Origin: DYGX01 sp035325905
Lineage (GTDB): Bacteria; Chloroflexota; Anaerolineae; Aggregatilineales; Aggregatilineaceae
NCBI GenBank assembly: GCA_035325905.1
Contig: DAOKYY010000014.1
Span: 1 to 59,240, forward strand
DNA length: 59,240 bases
Reading direction: 5' to 3'
In this document: positions 16,025 to 24,468 of the stretch, in pieces
How positions within the stretch are numbered: position 1 is the first letter of the stretch
Layout: each line of letters begins with the position of its first letter
Made by a program: the position numbers and the translations under genes
Notes under the pieces: generated by a model
Seen by the model: the letters and a program-made list of their open reading frames with translations, nothing else
What the model was told of the DNA's origin: nothing
Database searches by the model: none

Positions 16025-17178
16025 GCACAGTCCGCGAGCACGTCCTGAGCACCTTTCGCGCCCGCTTCGGCGCCGAGCCTGCGCTGCTGGCGCGCGCGCC
16101 TGGCCGCGTTAACCTGATCGGCGAGCACACCGATTACAACGACGGCTTTGTGCTGCCGGCGGCCATCGACCGCGCGATCGTGATCGCGGCGCGGCCCCGC
16201 CCGGACAGTGAGGTTCGCCTCGTCTCGACCGACTTTGACGACGAGACACGCTTCGACCTGGGCAACCTGACCGCCCCCGATCTCCCGGCGTGGAGCCGCT
16301 ATCCGCGCGGGGCGCTGTGGTGGCTGGCGGAGCAGGGATTCCGCGTGCCGGGCTTCGACGCGGTGATGGGCGGCGACATCCCGATCGGCGCGGGGCTGTC
16401 GTCCTCGGCGGCGGTCGAGGTCGTCACCATCGAGCTGGGGCTGGCGCTGGCAGGCGGGACGCTTTCCAAGCAGGCGATCGCGCTCGGCGGGGTCGAGGTC
16501 GAGCACCGCTTCATCGGCGTGCCGTGCGGCGTGATGGACCAGATGGCCTCCGCCATGGGCGTCGAAGGGCACGCGCTGCTGATCGACTGCCGCAGCCTGG
16601 AGGCCGCGCCGATCCCTGTACCCGGAGGCGTCAGCATCGTGATTATGGACACGGCCAAGCGGCGCGGACTGGTCGATTCGGAGTACGCGACGCGGCGCGC
16701 GCAGTGCGAAGAAGCGGCGCGGGTTCTGGGCGTCCCGGCCCTGCGCGACGCCACGCGCGAGCAGGTCGAGGCGGCGCGCGACGCGCTTGGCGACGTGCTT
16801 TACCGGCGCGCGCGGCACGTCGTCAGCGAGAACTTGCGCACCAACGTCGCCGCGATGGCGCTGCGCGGCGGCGGCCTGAAGACCGCCGGACAGGCCATGC
16901 GCGAAAGCCACGCCAGCCTGCGCGACGATTATGAGGTGAGCTGCCGCGAGCTGGACATCATGTCCGACCTCGCCAACGCGCAGCCCGGCTGCTATGGCGC
17001 GCGCATGACCGGCGGTGGATTCGGCGGGTGCGCGGTGGCGCTGGTCGAGAATGAAGCGGTCGAGGCGTTTGTGCAGGCGGTCGGCCCGGCCTACGCCGCG
17101 CGAACCGGTTTCACGCCGCAGTTGTACGTCTGCCACGCGGCGGCAGGCAGCGGCGTTGAGCGCCTGGGGACCAGCTGA
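16021..17178 (+). CDS. galK: Galactokinase
   Basis: 385 aa, GHMP kinase fold. It phosphorylates galactose at C1 with ATP. The galactokinase signature GRVNLIGEHTDYNDG is at residues ~28-42, the GHMP phosphate loop PIGAGLSSSAAVE near 121-133, and the third motif GGGFGGCAVAL near 328-338. The ATGA overlap with galT supports one transcript. No galE or galM lies next to them, so the epimerase must be encoded elsewhere. The chrA-like gene follows after 9 bases and may simply ride on the same mRNA. Confidence 0.97.
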   Translation: MSTVREHVLSTFRARFGAEPALLARAPGRVNLIGEHTDYNDGFVLPAAIDRAIVIAARPRPDSEVRLVSTDFDDETRFDLGNLTAPDLPAWSRYPRGALWWLAEQGFRVPGFDAVMGGDIPIGAGLSSSAAVEVVTIELGLALAGGTLSKQAIALGGVEVEHRFIGVPCGVMDQMASAMGVEGHALLIDCRSLEAAPIPVPGGVSIVIMDTAKRRGLVDSEYATRRAQCEEAARVLGVPALRDATREQVEAARDALGDVLYRRARHVVSENLRTNVAAMALRGGGLKTAGQAMRESHASLRDDYEVSCRELDIMSDLANAQPGCYGARMTGGGFGGCAVALVENEAVEAFVQAVGPAYAARTGFTPQLYVCHAAAGSGVERLGTS

Positions 17179-17187
17179 CACCGCCTG

Positions 17188-18351
17188 ATGCCCGCCTCCC
17201 CATCTCCGCCGCGCGGCGCGGTGCGCGAGGTCGCCGCGACCTTCCTGCGAATCGGGCTAACCGCGTTCGGCGGGCCTGCTGCCCACATCGCGATCATGCG
17301 CCACGAGCTGGTCGAGCGCCGCAAGTGGGTCAGCGAGGCGCACTTCCTCGATCTGCTGGGCGCGACGAACCTGATTCCCGGCCCCAATTCCAGCGAAATG
17401 ACGATGCACCTCGGCTTCGTGCGCGCCGGGTGGCGCGGCCTGCTGGCGGGCGGCGTCGCGTTTCTGCTGCCCGCGATGCTGATCGTGCTCGGCATCGCCT
17501 GGGCCTATGTCGAGTACGGGGCGACGCCCGCCGCCGGGTGGCTGCTCTACGGCATCAAGCCGGTCATCATCCCGCTGATCGCGCTGGCGCTATGGAGCCT
17601 GGGCCGGGCGGCGGTCAAAGGCCCCGTCACCGTCGCGGTCGGCATTGGCGCGCTGGCGCTGGACCTGCTCGGCGTCAACTTCGTGGCCGTGCTGCTGGGC
17701 GGCGGCGCGGCGGTCATGCTGCTCGACAATGCGCGGCGCCTGAGACACCGTCCGGGCGCAACGCTGGCGCTCCCGCTCCCCATGCTCGGCGGCGGGCTGG
17801 GCGGGCTGGCCGCCAGCAGCGCGACCGGCTTCAGCCTGTGGGGCATGGCGCTGATCTTCCTGAAGATCGGCGCGCTGCTGTACGGCTCCGGCTACGTGCT
17901 GTTTGCCTACATGCAGGCCGATCTGGTCCAGGCGAACGGCTGGCTGACCGAGCAGCAGTTGCTCGACGCGATCGCCATCGGCCAGTTCACGCCCGGCCCG
18001 CTCTCCGCCTCTGCAACCTTCGTCGGCTATATTCTGGGCGGCGTGCCGGGCGCGCTGCTGGCGACGGCGGCGCTCTACGCGCCCGCGTTTCTGGTGGTCG
18101 CGCTGAGCAACCCGCTGATCCCGCGCATTCGCAATTCGCGCTGGGCGAGCGGCTTCCTCGACGGGGTGAACGTCGCGGCGCTGGCGCTGATGATCGCGGT
18201 GACGTGGGAATTAGGGCAGGCCGCGCTGGTCGATCCCTTCACGCTCGTAACCGGAGCCATCGCGGCGGTGGTGCTGGTGCGCTGGAAGCTCAGTTCGGCG
18301 TGGGTCGTGCTCTTCGGCGCGGCGATGGGGCTGCTCAGCGCGCTGGCGTGA
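17188..18351 (+). CDS. chrA: ChrA-type chromate transporter
   Basis: 387 aa membrane protein with the duplicated ChrA domain. The family motifs occur in both halves: GGPAAHIAIMRHELVERRKW and PGPNSSEMTMHLG in the first, YGSGYVLFAYMQAD...WLTEQQLLDAIAIGQFTPGP in the second. Members export chromate or related oxyanions, but many have untested substrates. ATG, 9 bases after galK. There is no ribosome site of note, so translation may depend on coupling. Confidence 0.92.
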   Translation: MPASPSPPRGAVREVAATFLRIGLTAFGGPAAHIAIMRHELVERRKWVSEAHFLDLLGATNLIPGPNSSEMTMHLGFVRAGWRGLLAGGVAFLLPAMLIVLGIAWAYVEYGATPAAGWLLYGIKPVIIPLIALALWSLGRAAVKGPVTVAVGIGALALDLLGVNFVAVLLGGGAAVMLLDNARRLRHRPGATLALPLPMLGGGLGGLAASSATGFSLWGMALIFLKIGALLYGSGYVLFAYMQADLVQANGWLTEQQLLDAIAIGQFTPGPLSASATFVGYILGGVPGALLATAALYAPAFLVVALSNPLIPRIRNSRWASGFLDGVNVAALALMIAVTWELGQAALVDPFTLVTGAIAAVVLVRWKLSSAWVVLFGAAMGLLSALA

Positions 18352-18367
18352 GCGCCCGCCGCGCATG

Positions 18368-18393
18368 AAAAAAGCCCCGCTCCGATTAGGGGC
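18368..18393 (-). terminator. Rho-independent terminator of the S1-domain gene
   Basis: On the minus strand GCCCC (18393-18389) and GGGGC (18378-18374) form a short stem followed by six T residues (complement of A6 at 18368-18373). Confidence 0.75.
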
Positions 18394-18433
18394 AGGGCCT
18401 CGAAGTTCGCTTTCACGGCAGTCTAGCGCAAAG

Positions 18434-20092
18434 TTACTCGCCGCGCTGCTCGTCGTCCTCGGCGGGTATTTCCTCAGCAGGCTCTTCTTCAACCTCGCCG
18501 GTGTCCGGCTCAGCCACGCTCGCCTCGGCAGGAGGCTCGATCTCGCCGGGCGCTTCCTCTTCAGGCGTCTCTACTTCAGCCGGCGGCGCGGGGGTTTCCA
18601 GCTCCTCGACGTAATCCTCGGCGTACAGCTGCCAGTCCTGGTCCATGTACTTGGCCGAGTCAACCTGGCGCAGCGACAGCCCCAGGCGGCGCTGGTTGGC
18701 GTCGATTTTGACGATGCGCAGGGTCAGTACGTCGCCGACCAGCACGACCTCGCGCGGGTGGCTGACGCGGTAATCGGCCAGCTCGGAGATATGGATCAGA
18801 CCCTCGATCTCCGGGGCATCTACCAGCCGGGCGAACGCGCCGAACTTGGTCAGCTTGGTGACGGTCGCCTGCGCAAGCTGGCCGACCTGGTACTGCGCGA
18901 CTACGCTGGCCCAGGGGTCATGCTCGCGGCGCTTCATGCTCAGGCCGATGCGCTTGCGGTCCGGGTCGATGCTGATGACCTCGACCTCGACTTCCTGGCC
19001 GACTTCCAGGACTTCGCGCGGGTGCGTGACGTGCTTCCACGAAATCTCGGTCAGGTGCACCAGGCCGTCCGCCCCGCCGAGGTCCACAAACGCGCCGAAA
19101 TCCGCGACGCTGATCACGCGACCTTTGCGCACGTCGCCGACCGCCAGGTCTTTAAGCAGGCGCGATTTTTGCTGGTCGCGCGCCTCACGCTGGGCGGCGC
19201 GCTCCGACAGGATCAGGCGATTGCGGGCGCGGTCGATCTCGACCACTTTGACGGCGATATCGTCGCCGACCATCCGGCCCCAGCGTTCTTCCGGGCTTTC
19301 GCCGACGGCGTTGCGCTGGCGGTCACGGCTGACCTGGCTGGCAGGCACGAAGCCGCGCACCTTGCCAAAACGGACGATCAGCCCGCCCTTGTTATAACCG
19401 GCGACCTTGCTGAAGTACACTTCCTGGTTCTGGTAGTGTTCTTCGGCCAGGCGCCAGTTCTTTTCTTCTTCAGCGCGCGCCAGCGAGAGCACCGGGCGTC
19501 CATCGGCGCCACGCGCCTTCAGCACGAAAGCAGTCACCGGGCTGCCGATGCTCAGCATCTCGATCGCGGCGCGATCCATGCGCTCTAGCTCGCGGCTGGC
19601 GACAACACCGATGTATCCCTCGCCCAGGTCCACCAGGACCTCGGTCGGGCTGGTCTCCAGCACTGTGCCGTCCACGATCTGACCCTTGCGAAACGGCGGC
19701 GCTTCGCCTTCCGGCTCGTCAGAGGCTTCTTCCACGCCGGCGGCGCGCTCGTCGCCTTCGTCGTCGCCTGGCAACGCCCCGGCGAAGTCCTCGACAGGCT
19801 GATCGGCGGCATCGCTGACCGTTTCGGCGGCGGCCTGTCTCACGGTCTCTTCGCCGCCAGCGTCTTCGCCCGCAGCCGCGACGGTGTCGTCCCCACCGAC
19901 ATCCCCGGCCTGTGGCTCGGCTTCGGCCCCGCCTTCGAGCGCGGCGGCGCCCAGGTCGTCCTCGGACTGCGGCTGTTCGTCGTAAGCCATCATCTCAGGC
20001 TGCTCCTGAGAATCGGCGGTAGGGTGCTCGGTGAGCGACTGGTCGTCGTCGCGGGGAAAATCGTCACCGAGGGTTGGGTTGTTGGCCTGCAT
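18434..20092 (-). CDS. rpsA: S1-domain RNA-binding protein (ribosomal protein S1-like)
   Basis: About 552 aa with four S1 (OB-fold) domains near residues 137-207, 222-295 (divergent), 305-375 and 390-465. The third and fourth are closest to consensus (GRVISVADFGAFVDLGG..GLVHLTEIS; GLIHISEL). A ~130-residue acidic N-terminal tail and an acidic C-tail (EEEPAEEIPAEDDEQ) flank them. S1 recruits mRNA to the 30S subunit, and four-domain forms are usual outside proteobacteria. ATG 20092 has GGAG 9 bases upstream; frames to 20128 and 20248 lack one. A strong promoter sits 35 bases upstream. The long acidic tail is not typical of S1. Confidence 0.88.
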   Translation of the reverse strand: MQANNPTLGDDFPRDDDQSLTEHPTADSQEQPEMMAYDEQPQSEDDLGAAALEGGAEAEPQAGDVGGDDTVAAAGEDAGGEETVRQAAAETVSDAADQPVEDFAGALPGDDEGDERAAGVEEASDEPEGEAPPFRKGQIVDGTVLETSPTEVLVDLGEGYIGVVASRELERMDRAAIEMLSIGSPVTAFVLKARGADGRPVLSLARAEEEKNWRLAEEHYQNQEVYFSKVAGYNKGGLIVRFGKVRGFVPASQVSRDRQRNAVGESPEERWGRMVGDDIAVKVVEIDRARNRLILSERAAQREARDQQKSRLLKDLAVGDVRKGRVISVADFGAFVDLGGADGLVHLTEISWKHVTHPREVLEVGQEVEVEVISIDPDRKRIGLSMKRREHDPWASVVAQYQVGQLAQATVTKLTKFGAFARLVDAPEIEGLIHISELADYRVSHPREVVLVGDVLTLRIVKIDANQRRLGLSLRQVDSAKYMDQDWQLYAEDYVEELETPAPPAEVETPEEEAPGEIEPPAEASVAEPDTGEVEEEPAEEIPAEDDEQRGE

Positions 20093-20126
20093 GAGTTGAG
20101 TCTCCGGTACTCGCGAACGCGCTGGC

Positions 20127-20155
20127 ATTATACACACAGGGCCGCTGATTATCAA
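20127..20155 (-). promoter_or_regulatory. Near-consensus promoter of the S1-domain gene
   Basis: Minus strand TTGATA (20155-20150), a 17-base spacer, TATAAT (20132-20127). Eleven of 12 consensus positions match. The predicted leader is about 28 nt. This and the groEL promoter are the two clearest housekeeping promoters in the window. Confidence 0.85.
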
Positions 20156-20248
20156 ACGAATCGCAGCGTTTTTCCACAATTGCTGCTGTCTTAAGGTTGC
20201 GTTAATGCAGGGGAGCACCCGCAGCCGTTCATACCGGCGCGTGATCAT

Positions 20249-20626
20249 GGAACCTTGATCCGTCGTCCACTTTTCATGCGCAAAAATGGTTTATAATGCA
20301 GGAGTGTCGAGCAATCGATAAGCAATTCATATCAGCCAGATCGTTGCGCTTTTCCCGGCGACCCAGGCGCGGCCCGCCCGGGCAGAGCGCCCTGGCCCTG
20401 TCTGGATTGGCGCGCGCTCGATCGCGGCCAGCCAGACGTTCTGTTTCCGCGCCCCCACCATCGTCGTACCGACTCCACCGCCGTGGGCCGTCGCGGCCGG
20501 TCTGACGCCCCCCCAGGGGTGACGCTCGTTCCGCCATCTGCCCGCCGGTTCTCCGGCTTCGACCTAGCTGCGCGTTGGCCCGTCCCTGCGATACGACGGC
20601 GCGTGCCCTATCCCCAGGAGAGAGCG
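20249..20626. other. Long leader/intergenic region before the kamA-like gene
   Basis: TATAAT at 20292-20297, followed by GCAGGAG, suggests a plus-strand start near 20304 and an unusually long leader of ~320 nt. Bases 20300-20350 are AT-richer and the rest is very GC-rich. Small frames cross it (for example 20296-20505), but their composition (Arg/Pro/Ser) is that of chance GC-rich frames. No lysine riboswitch or other known leader fold was recognised by eye. Confidence 0.4.
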
Positions 20627-21955
20627 ATGATCGAACTTTCCCAGCAGACCACTTACCGTCCCGTCACGCGCGCCTCGCTAGACACCCTGCCGCAAGCCCA
20701 GCAACTTCCACCTTCGCTGCGCGAGGAAATGGAAGTGGTGTCCGCCGTTTTCCCTTTTCGCACCAACGCCTATGTCGTCCAACACCTAATCGATTGGGAC
20801 AAGGTCCCGAACGACCCGATCTACCAGCTCACCTTCCCGCAGCGCGGCATGCTGTCCGAAGGCGACTTCGACACAATCGCCACGCTGATCCGGCGGGGCG
20901 CGCCCAGCGCCGAGCTGCGCGCCGCCGCCGACGCGATCCGCCTGCGCCACAACCCGCACCCGGCCGGGCAGCTCACGCACAACATCCCCAAGCTGGATGG
21001 CAAGCCGCTGCCGGGCTTGCAGCACAAGTACCCTGAGACAGTGCTGTTTTTCCCAAGCCGGGGCCAGACCTGCCACGCCTACTGCTCGTACTGTTTCCGC
21101 TGGGCGCAGTTCGTCGGCCTGCAAAACCTGAAATTCGCCGCGAAGGAAGCCAATGACCTGGCGCGCTATCTGCACGCCCATCCTGAGGTCACTGACGTCC
21201 TGTTCACCGGCGGCGACCCGATGATCATGAAAACACGCGCGCTGCGCGACTACATCGAGCCGCTGCTGACATCCGATCTGACGCAGCTGCAAACGATCCG
21301 GATCGGCACGAAGGCGCTGGCGTACTGGCCGCAGCGTTTTGTCACCGACGACGACGCCGGCGACCTGCTACGGCTCTTCGAGCAGATCATCCGCAGCGGG
21401 CGCCATGTCGCGATCATGGCGCACTACAGCCACCCGCGCGAGCTGGCGACGCCGGTCGCCCAGCGCGCGGTGTCACGGCTGCGCGCTGCGGGCTGCGAGA
21501 TCCGGATGCAGGCGCCGATCATCCGCCACGTCAACGACAGCCCGCAAGCGTGGGCGTCGCTCTGGCGGCACGGCGTCAAGTTGGGGATGATCCCCTACTA
21601 CCTGTTCATCAGCCGCGACACCGGCCCGAAGAATTACTTCGAGGTGCCGCTGGCCGAGTCGTATGCCATCTTCCGCAAAGCCTACAGCCAGGTTTCGGGG
21701 CTGGGGCGGACGGTGCGCGGGCCGGTCATGTCGGCCACGCCCGGCAAGGTGCTGATCAACGGCGTGACCCAGGTTGGCGGCCAGCGCGTATTCGTGCTGA
21801 GCTTCCTCCAGGGGCGCGATCCGGCCTGGGTCAAGCGGCCCTTTTTCGCGCACTACGACCCGGCGGCGACGTGGCTGTTCGACCTTAAGCCCGCCTTTGA
21901 CGCGCCGGAGCAGTTTTTCGATCCCGAAGCCACCTATGCGGCCGTCTGGCGCTGA
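20627..21955 (+). CDS. kamA: Radical-SAM lysine 2,3-aminomutase family protein
   Basis: 442 aa. The radical-SAM motif CHAYCSYC places three Cys at residues ~149, 153 and 156 for the 4Fe-4S cluster. The sequence before it (YPETVLFFPSRGQTCHAYC) and FTGGDPMIM after it are typical of the KamA/EpmB family. A Lys in TPGKVLING is the likely PLP-binding residue. These enzymes move an amino group by PLP-assisted radical chemistry; whether the substrate is lysine, beta-lysine precursor, glutamate or a protein is not known. ATG 20627 follows CAGGAGAGAG. The stand-alone gene ends at a long hairpin terminator. Confidence 0.88.
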   Translation: MIELSQQTTYRPVTRASLDTLPQAQQLPPSLREEMEVVSAVFPFRTNAYVVQHLIDWDKVPNDPIYQLTFPQRGMLSEGDFDTIATLIRRGAPSAELRAAADAIRLRHNPHPAGQLTHNIPKLDGKPLPGLQHKYPETVLFFPSRGQTCHAYCSYCFRWAQFVGLQNLKFAAKEANDLARYLHAHPEVTDVLFTGGDPMIMKTRALRDYIEPLLTSDLTQLQTIRIGTKALAYWPQRFVTDDDAGDLLRLFEQIIRSGRHVAIMAHYSHPRELATPVAQRAVSRLRAAGCEIRMQAPIIRHVNDSPQAWASLWRHGVKLGMIPYYLFISRDTGPKNYFEVPLAESYAIFRKAYSQVSGLGRTVRGPVMSATPGKVLINGVTQVGGQRVFVLSFLQGRDPAWVKRPFFAHYDPAATWLFDLKPAFDAPEQFFDPEATYAAVWR

Positions 21956-21956
21956 T

Positions 21957-22140
21957 CTGTCGATAAACTGTTGATAACTCTCGCCTGATCTGTCGATAGA
22001 CTGTCAACAGCCTGCGCGCAACCTGGCGACAACCCGCCGATTGTTGCGCACAGGCTGTTTATTTTCCGGCGCGCGGCGTTGATAAATGGGCAGCGCACCG
22101 CCCACAAACTGCCAATAAGCTGCCGACAACCTGTCGATAA
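21957..22140. repeat. 11-bp-phased degenerate array (consensus about CTGTCGATAA + 1)
   Basis: Decamers recur at exact 11-bp steps: CTGTCGATAA (21957), CTGTTGATAA (21968), CTGTCGATAG (21990), CTGTCAACAG (22001), CTGCGCGCAA (22012), CTGGCGACAA (22023). A second series follows: CCGCCCACAA (22098), CTGCCAATAA (22109), CTGCCGACAA (22120), CTGTCGATAA (22131). Part of it is also a 33-bp direct repeat (21952-21984 and 21985-22017). On the other strand the units read TTATCGACAG, one mismatch from a DnaA box. The function is unknown. Confidence 0.75.
22006..22065 (+). terminator. Long hairpin terminator after the kamA-like gene
   Basis: Bases 22006-22022 pair with 22043-22059 (17 bp, one mismatch) around a 20-nt loop, followed by TTTATTTT. 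Half of the stem is built from units of the 11-bp array. Confidence 0.75.
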
Positions 22141-22259
22141 GTCCGGTCACGCACAACCGCGCACCCGGCGCACCCCCTTGCCGCCGGATTGCCAGGGCTA
22201 ACGGGTGCTTTTTGTGCGTGGCGACCAACTCCGCCCTGCCCGGCAGCAGGGGTCTGCGG

Positions 22260-22265
22260 TATAAT
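22260..22265 (+). promoter_or_regulatory. Candidate -10 of the chelatase-type operon
   Basis: Perfect TATAAT 45 bases before the GTG at 22310, with no recognisable -35. It lies directly downstream of the 11-bp array, which could therefore be a regulator-binding platform. Confidence 0.5.
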
Positions 22266-22309
22266 CGAGACGCTTGGCTCATCGATTACACAGTCATCCG
22301 AGGCTTACC

Positions 22310-23422
22310 GTGCGACACGCTGTCTATCCTTTCACCGCCATCGTCGGCCAGGAGCGCATGAAGCGCGCGCTGGTCTTGAACGCCGTCAACCCGAGCATCG
22401 GAGGGGTCCTGATTCGCGGCGAGCGCGGCACGGCCAAGTCCACCGCCGCCCGCGCGCTGGCGGCCCTGCTGCCCGATATCGAGGTGGTGGTGGATTGCCG
22501 GTTTAACTGCGACCCGCGCCAGCCGGAGCGGCTATGCACCGAATGTCGCGAGCGCGTGGCGCACGGCGAGCAGCTTCCGATCAAGATGCGCCGCACGCGC
22601 CTGATCGATTTGCCGGTCAGCGCGACCGAAGACCGCGTCGTCGGCACGCTCGACATCGAGCAGGCGATCCAAAAGGGCGAGCGCCATTTCGACCCTGGCG
22701 TGCTGGCCGCCGCCAATCGCGGCATCCTGTACGTGGACGAGGTCAACCTGCTCGACGATCACGTGGTAGACCTGCTGCTCGACTCGGCGGCGATGGGCGT
22801 CAACGTCGTCGAGCGCGAGGGGATCAGCTTCCAACACCCGGCGCGCTTCATTTTAGTCGGCACGATGAACCCGGAAGAAGGCGAGCTACGCCCGCAGCTT
22901 CTGGACCGGTTCGCGCTTTCGGTCGAGGTGCACGGCCTCGGCAACCCGCAGCAGCGCATGGCGATTCTGGAGCGCCATATCCAGTACGACGCCGACCCCG
23001 AAGCCTTCCGGCGCGACTGGCTCCCGCGCGAGCGCGAGCTGTCGGAGCGGATCGGCGCCGCGCGGCAAATCGTCGATTCGGTCGAGTACACCCACCGCGA
23101 CCTGTTCACCATCGCGAACCTGACCGCCAGCCTGAACGTCGACGGCCACCGCGCGGACCTGGTCATCCTCAAGACGGCGCGGGCGCACGCCGCGTTCGAG
23201 GGACGGACCCACGTCACCGAGCGCGACATTCTGCTCGCCGCCGAGCTGGCGCTGCCGCATCGCCTCAAGCGCGGGCCGTTCAGCGAGACCACGCTCTACG
23301 AAGGCGAGCTGGAAGAGCGGCTGGACAACATCGTGGAATCATACGACGAAGGCGACGCGAACGCAGCGCCGGCTTCCGTCGACGATGGCGCCCCGGAAAC
23401 GGAAAAAAAAGCGAGAGGCTGA
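22310..23422 (+). CDS. Mg-chelatase-type AAA+ ATPase (BchI/ChlI-like)
   Basis: 370 aa. The AAA+ part has Walker A GERGTAKST at residues 37-45, Walker B ILYVDEVNLL near 139-148, the CDPRQP/CxxC insert and sensor motif GTMNPEEGELRPQLLDRF, all typical of the I subunit of Mg/Co chelatases. GTG 22310 has GAGG upstream and gives the family N-terminus (AVYPFTAIVGQE). The C-terminus becomes acidic (NIVESYDEGDANAAP...) like the linker of ChlD proteins and ends just after an A8 run. The VWA partner continues in the -1 frame. No large chelatase subunit (ChlH/CobN) is in the window. Confidence 0.92.
   Translation: MRHAVYPFTAIVGQERMKRALVLNAVNPSIGGVLIRGERGTAKSTAARALAALLPDIEVVVDCRFNCDPRQPERLCTECRERVAHGEQLPIKMRRTRLIDLPVSATEDRVVGTLDIEQAIQKGERHFDPGVLAAANRGILYVDEVNLLDDHVVDLLLDSAAMGVNVVEREGISFQHPARFILVGTMNPEEGELRPQLLDRFALSVEVHGLGNPQQRMAILERHIQYDADPEAFRRDWLPRERELSERIGAARQIVDSVEYTHRDLFTIANLTASLNVDGHRADLVILKTARAHAAFEGRTHVTERDILLAAELALPHRLKRGPFSETTLYEGELEERLDNIVESYDEGDANAAPASVDDGAPETEKKARG
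23403..23411 (+). other. A8 slippery run at the AAA+/VWA junction
   Basis: Eight A residues (23403-23410), then GCG. In the upstream frame they read GAA AAA AAA GCG. A one-base backward slip after AAA AAA gives AGC GAG AGG CTG ACC, which is the VWA frame with no stop between. The run fits an X-XXY-YYZ frameshift heptamer and is also a typical transcriptional-slippage site. Confidence 0.6.
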
Positions 23423-24369
23423 CCGATCAGACCGGTCAGCCTGACGCCGAGATTACCGACACCGAGGCGCCGCCCGCGCCGCAAGATGTCTTCAACAACC
23501 CGCAGGATGCGCGCTGGTGGGAAGGCGGCAAGCAGGTCGAGGCCAGCCAGGAATTCACCCCGCGCCGCCTCGACACGCCGCTCGATCGCCTGACGCGCAA
23601 GATTCAGGGCCGCCGCAGCCGCACGCGCACCGAGGGCAAGCATGGCCGCTATATCCAGGCGCGCCCGGCCGGGCCGCGCCGCGACGATATCGCCTTCGAC
23701 GCGACGCTGCGCGCCGCCGCCCCGCACCAGCTTGAGCGCGAGAAGCACGGCCTGGCCTACGCCATCCGCACCGACGATCTCCAGCGCAAGGTCCGCGTGC
23801 GCAAGTCCGGCAACCTGATTCTGTTCGTCGTCGACGCGAGCTGGAGCATGGCGGTCGCGGAGCGGATGAACGCGACCAAAGGCGCGATCATGTCGCTGCT
23901 GACCGACGCCTACCAGCGCCGAGACCGGGTCGGGCTGGTTGTCTTCCAGAAGGACCGCGCCTCGCTGGTGCTGCCGCCGACTAACTCGGTCACGCTGGCG
24001 AAAAAGGCCCTGGCCGATATCCCGGTCGGCGGCAAGACCCCGCTCTCGGCCGGGCTGTGGCTGGCGCATCAGGTCTTCCACAAAGAGACGCTCAGCCACC
24101 CCGACGTGCTGCCGCTGATGATTCTGCTCACGGACGGCGCGGGGAACGTTTCGATGAGCGACCTGCCGCCGCTTGAAGAAGCGCGCCGGATCGCCGAGAC
24201 GATCAAGGAAGACGAGATCCGCAACGTGACGATCAACATGGAGCACGCCGCCTTCGATCAAGGGCTGGCGCGGCAGCTTGCGGACTGGCTCGGCGGCCCC
24301 TGCTACACGCTCAGCGAGCTGAAGGCAGCTGCGCTGTACCAGGCCGTGCGCGACGAGCTGGATCAGTAG
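23419..24369 (+). CDS. VWA-domain chelatase subunit (ChlD/BchD C-terminal half)
   Basis: About 316 codons. A basic linker (LDRLTRKIQGRRSRTR, residues ~51-70; GKHGRYIQAR) leads to a VWA domain with a complete MIDAS: DASWS near 139-143, a Thr in TNSVT, and LTDG. The frame has no ATG, GTG or TTG between the upstream gene's stop and GTG 23797, which would delete the conserved linker. A CTG at 23419 overlaps the TGA of the upstream gene. Either this rare start is used, or the protein is made as a -1 frameshift fusion of ~686 aa, the normal ChlD layout. A sequencing error in the A8 run is a third possibility. Coordinates mark the in-frame region only. Confidence 0.85.
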   Translation: MTDQTGQPDAEITDTEAPPAPQDVFNNPQDARWWEGGKQVEASQEFTPRRLDTPLDRLTRKIQGRRSRTRTEGKHGRYIQARPAGPRRDDIAFDATLRAAAPHQLEREKHGLAYAIRTDDLQRKVRVRKSGNLILFVVDASWSMAVAERMNATKGAIMSLLTDAYQRRDRVGLVVFQKDRASLVLPPTNSVTLAKKALADIPVGGKTPLSAGLWLAHQVFHKETLSHPDVLPLMILLTDGAGNVSMSDLPPLEEARRIAETIKEDEIRNVTINMEHAAFDQGLARQLADWLGGPCYTLSELKAAALYQAVRDELDQ

Positions 24370-24468
24370 TGGGCCACATGCTCGTGCGCGGGTGATCTCT
24401 TCCCTGAGTTTTCACGGGGCGGCGTCACGGGTATCATGAGACGACTTGATTTGTCCAGGAGAACTGCC

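Noticed and set aside
20249..20626. Lysine riboswitch before the KamA-like gene
   Set aside because: None of the conserved lysine-riboswitch segments could be found by reading the leader.
21957..22140. Replication origin, because of DnaA-box-like units
   Set aside because: No dnaA, dnaN, gyrB or similar gene is near and no unit is a perfect DnaA box; recorded as a periodic array of unknown role instead.
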